The notes under the pieces: generated by a model
Told to the model about the DNA's origin: nothing
The model's input: the letters and a program-made list of their open reading frames with translations, nothing else
The model's database searches: none
Assembly (NCBI RefSeq): GCF_000745015.1
Contig: NZ_JQNA01000002.1
Location: forward strand, 6,014,001-6,078,000
Length of the DNA stretch: 64,000 nt
Reading direction: 5' to 3'
Origin: Burkholderia sp. 9120
GTDB lineage: Bacteria > Pseudomonadota > Gammaproteobacteria > Burkholderiales > Burkholderiaceae
Part shown: piece by piece, positions 61,755-64,000 of the stretch
Numbering within the stretch: the stretch's first letter is position 1
Layout: the number at the start of each line of letters is the position of its first letter
Position numbers and translations under genes: made by a program

Positions 61755-62417
61755 TTGGCAGCAGAAATCATCGCGGTAACTCAGCAGAAGGGTGGGGTCG
61801 GGAAGAGCACAATCGCGATGCACCTCGGCGCTGCGTTTCATGAGAAAGGCAAACGCGTCCTCGTCGTAGACGCAGATGGTCAAAACACCCTCATCCACTG
61901 GGCCAGCGCATCATCGGACGGCGACACCGGCATCCCATTCCCGGTCGTCAACCTGTCCGAAGCCGGTAGCCAGATCCATCGCGAGATCAAGAAATTCGTC
62001 TCTGACTACGACATCATCGTGGTCGACTGCCCGCCCTCCATCACAGAGAAAGTGTCCGGCGTCGTGCTGTTGGCAGCGAGTGTCGCGGTGATTCCCACCT
62101 CGTCATCGCCGGCGGACTACTGGTCGAGCATCGGCTTGGTGAAACTCGTTCAGCAGGCTCAAGTCATGAACGAAGACCTGCGCGCCGTCTTTCTGCTCAA
62201 TAAGACCGAAGAGAAACGGATGCTCACGCGCGAACTGAAGCGCGCGCTGGAAGAACTCGGATTCCCGCTGTTGAAGACCCAGATCCCGACGCGCGAAGCC
62301 TACAAGCAGGCCATGGCGTTGGGACAGACAGTCCTTCAGATGAACGATCGCGGCGCCAAGCTCGCCGCCATCGAGGTACGGGCGTGCGCCAACGAGATCG
62401 CCGCCCTGCTCCCGTGA
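61755..62417 (+). CDS. parA: ParA-family partition ATPase
   Basis: 220 residues, a small ParA without N-terminal HTH. The deviant Walker A is [10 protein letters not shown] (9-18), followed by VVDADGQ and the Walker B-like VVDCPPS. It binds DNA with ATP and, with ParB, moves the replicon. The start is TTG, supported by AGGAGGTG. ParA of this short type has no own DNA-specific repressor domain. A parS-like site separates it from parB. Confidence 0.93.
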   Translation: MAAEIIAVTQQKGGVGKSTIAMHLGAAFHEKGKRVLVVDADGQNTLIHWASASSDGDTGIPFPVVNLSEAGSQIHREIKKFVSDYDIIVVDCPPSITEKVSGVVLLAASVAVIPTSSSPADYWSSIGLVKLVQQAQVMNEDLRAVFLLNKTEEKRMLTRELKRALEELGFPLLKTQIPTREAYKQAMALGQTVLQMNDRGAKLAAIEVRACANEIAALLP

Positions 62418-62419
62418 AA

Positions 62420-62433
62420 TTTATGCGCATAAA
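62420..62433. other. parS-like palindrome, copy 4
   Basis: TTTATGCGCATAAA between parA and parB, just upstream of the parB start; it contains no gene end. Confidence 0.8.
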
Positions 62434-62442
62434 GGACCCTGA

Positions 62443-63498
62443 ATGAAACCCTCCCAATTCGCCAAAGGCTTTCAAGCACGTCCTGATACGACCAGCAGCG
62501 AGAAGCGAACCGCGCTCGATCGTCTGAATGCCATCGACGGTCTGGTCAAGAACGGCCCGAAGGGCAGTGAAGTACCGAGCCGTCCGATGTCATCCGTCAT
62601 GCCGCAAAGCGTCGTGGAAGTCGACACGGTCGACTCCGCCGATGAATCGGCGGCCTACCGCACGTGGCGGCTCGAGCATGGTTATCGGCCGGGCCAGGTG
62701 ATCGACCTCGCGCTCAAGACGATCAAACCGAGCCCGTTCAATCCGCGGCACTTCTATCTGAAGTCGTCGATTGCCGAGCTCGCCGTGAATCTGGCGAAGC
62801 AGGGACAGCAGCAAGCGATCCACGTCATTCCCGATTACGACAATCCCGGTACCTACTTCGTCAGTGACGGTGGCCGGCGCGTACGTGCGCTGAAAGAAGC
62901 GAACAAGGAATCGGTGAAGGCGATCGTCATCGATCTGCCGATCGGTATTCAGAGCTACAAGCTCGGCTACGACCTCAACGTCCAACGCGATTCACAAACG
63001 GTGTTCGACAACGCCGTTGTCTGGAAACGCTTTCTCGACGACCGGCATTTTCAAAGCCAGAAGGAGCTTGCCGAACATCTTGGTCTGGACGAATCGACCG
63101 TCGCGGTCGCCCTGTCGGTCGCCAAGTTGCCGGAGGTCGTCATGCATGAGATGGTCGCGCGCCCGGACCGCTTCGGCTCGAACATGGCGTATCAGGTCGG
63201 CCGATACCATACGGCCCGCGGCGCCGATGCGACGCTGCGCCTGATCAACAAAATCCTCTCCGACGATCTGAGCACGCGGCAAGTTGCGGATATCGTCAAA
63301 GGTCGGGCAAGCGCGCAGGAAAGCACCAAGCCGGCTGGCCGGCAGCGCTACGCGCAGCGCCTCGAGATCAAACTCGAAGGTGTCTCGGTCGGCGATCTCA
63401 AATCGTACGGGGATGATCGAATCGAACTGCGCCTGAAAGGGCTCACGCGTGAAAAACGTGACGACATCCTTCGGCAGATTGAGAAGATGTTGAAGTAA
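62443..63498 (+). CDS. parB: ParB-family partition protein
   Basis: 351 residues. The ParB/Srx-type nuclease-like domain (about 85-170, NPRHFYLKSSIAELAVNLAKQGQQQAI and DGGRRVRALKEA) is followed by an HTH (about 205-240, SQKELAEHLGLDESTVAVALSVAKLP) and a C-terminal dimer region. It should bind the TTTATGCGCATAAA sites. The ATG follows the fourth site by nine bases. Confidence 0.93.
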   Translation: MKPSQFAKGFQARPDTTSSEKRTALDRLNAIDGLVKNGPKGSEVPSRPMSSVMPQSVVEVDTVDSADESAAYRTWRLEHGYRPGQVIDLALKTIKPSPFNPRHFYLKSSIAELAVNLAKQGQQQAIHVIPDYDNPGTYFVSDGGRRVRALKEANKESVKAIVIDLPIGIQSYKLGYDLNVQRDSQTVFDNAVVWKRFLDDRHFQSQKELAEHLGLDESTVAVALSVAKLPEVVMHEMVARPDRFGSNMAYQVGRYHTARGADATLRLINKILSDDLSTRQVADIVKGRASAQESTKPAGRQRYAQRLEIKLEGVSVGDLKSYGDDRIELRLKGLTREKRDDILRQIEKMLK

Positions 63499-63601
63499 CG
63501 GATCGGGAAGTCACTGCGGGGAAGACGACCAGAGTCAGCGCTAAGGCGCCAATTCTGGTCGACGGGCGGCAATCAGATCCAGCCGCCGTCCCGCTAAATG
63601 A

Positions 63602-64000
63602 TTACGCCGCGCGCGATTGGCTCAGCGTGAAGGCAAGCAGGTCACCATCGGTCGGCTCACCCCAGGTCTTGCGAGCCAGCCAATCGAAGAATGCCGTCTC
63701 GACAATCTTCGAATCCAGCCCGCGACGACGCCAGTCGTCGCGCATGTGAGTGCCCAGGCCCGGCAATTCGTCTTCTTCAAACGACTGCCGCGCGATATCC
63801 CGTTCCGACTCACCTTGCTCGTTGTACAACTCGTACGCTTCCTTGCGACGATGCGCCGAATATTCGCCGAGCAGACGGGCCTTGAGATCGTCGGCCGGTG
63901 CCACTGCCGCCTTGCCACCGGAACCGGAAGGCAGCGCTTCGACCGGCGGCGCATAACCCTTCTTCAACGCGTCTTTGAACAGCGCCGGCGCACTGCGCAC
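63602..64000 (-). CDS. Probable replication initiator, C-terminal part
   Basis: Partial: the frame is open to the window edge, and 132 residues of the C-terminus are visible. It has a charged helical stretch (YSAHRRKEAYELYNEQGESE) and ends in TWGEPTDGDLLAFTLSQ, with no complete known motif. Its place convergent to parAB on a presumed secondary replicon suggests a Rep protein; this is inference from context. Confidence 0.5.
   Translation of the reverse strand: MRSAPALFKDALKKGYAPPVEALPSGSGGKAAVAPADDLKARLLGEYSAHRRKEAYELYNEQGESERDIARQSFEEDELPGLGTHMRDDWRRRGLDSKIVETAFFDWLARKTWGEPTDGDLLAFTLSQSRAA

Noticed and set aside
1..64000. tRNA, rRNA, CRISPR array or complete insertion sequence
   Set aside because: I looked for tRNA-like loops, spaced direct repeats and transposase motifs and saw none; a small RNA gene could still be missed by eye.

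Overview
The window looks like a stretch of the second chromosome of a Burkholderiaceae bacterium, most likely Paraburkholderia/Burkholderia sensu lato. The evidence is high GC with strong G/C third-position bias, an OmpC-type beta-proteobacterial porin, a full hopanoid (hpn) locus, a PAAR protein, and at the right edge parA-parB with four copies of the palindrome TTTATGCGCATAAA beside the C-terminal part of a likely replication initiator. I infer that the right end lies close to the replication origin of a secondary replicon. No similarity search was possible; all names rest on motifs, length and context.

Layout. 1-1.4 kb: small membrane proteins and a frameshifted PAAR gene. 1.6-15.1 kb: one large leftward operon of 14 tightly packed genes for oxidation of an unknown (probably aromatic) compound: Rieske ferredoxin, a small recombinase-like HTH protein, Rieske oxygenase alpha subunit, two SDRs, cupin, alpha/beta hydrolase, an internal IclR regulator, a ThDP enzyme, an aspartate-dehydrogenase-like protein, aldehyde dehydrogenase, an extradiol-type VOC dioxygenase, ferredoxin reductase and an MFS transporter. 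A divergent porin (15.5 kb) shares an operator-like motif with the operon, and a second paralogous IclR gene follows it. 17.8-31.7 kb: mixed housekeeping and accessory genes, including a Tat-type phosphoesterase, a secreted nuclease, a hipBA toxin-antitoxin pair, a DapA-like lyase, a lytic transglycosylase, a Crp-type regulator, RarD and an EgtD-like methyltransferase without egtB nearby.

31.9-47.7 kb: hopanoid island. hpnC, hpnD and hpnE make squalene from farnesyl diphosphate, hpnF (shc) cyclises it, hpnG and the HpnA/HpnB family proteins act on the side chain, and hpnN, hpnM and an MlaA/VacJ lipoprotein form a likely export and trafficking module. An ispH copy sits inside the island. 48-53 kb: a CheY / CheC-like / PAS-GGDEF operon and a hybrid histidine kinase. 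53-60.4 kb: stress-protein-like gene, FMN reductase, a cluster of three DnaA-box-like sites, small unknown genes, a 43-codon secreted peptide gene, an ECF sigma factor with a tiny zinc-finger partner, a GntP permease and ArsC.

60.4-64 kb: a 1.3 kb non-coding stretch with parS-like sites and a perfect 37-copy ACTCCG hexamer array, then parA (TTG start, strong Shine-Dalgarno), parB, and a convergent partial replication gene. The most interesting items are the uncharacterised Rieske operon with its shared operator, the hexamer array inside the presumed centromere, and the small secreted Cys peptide.
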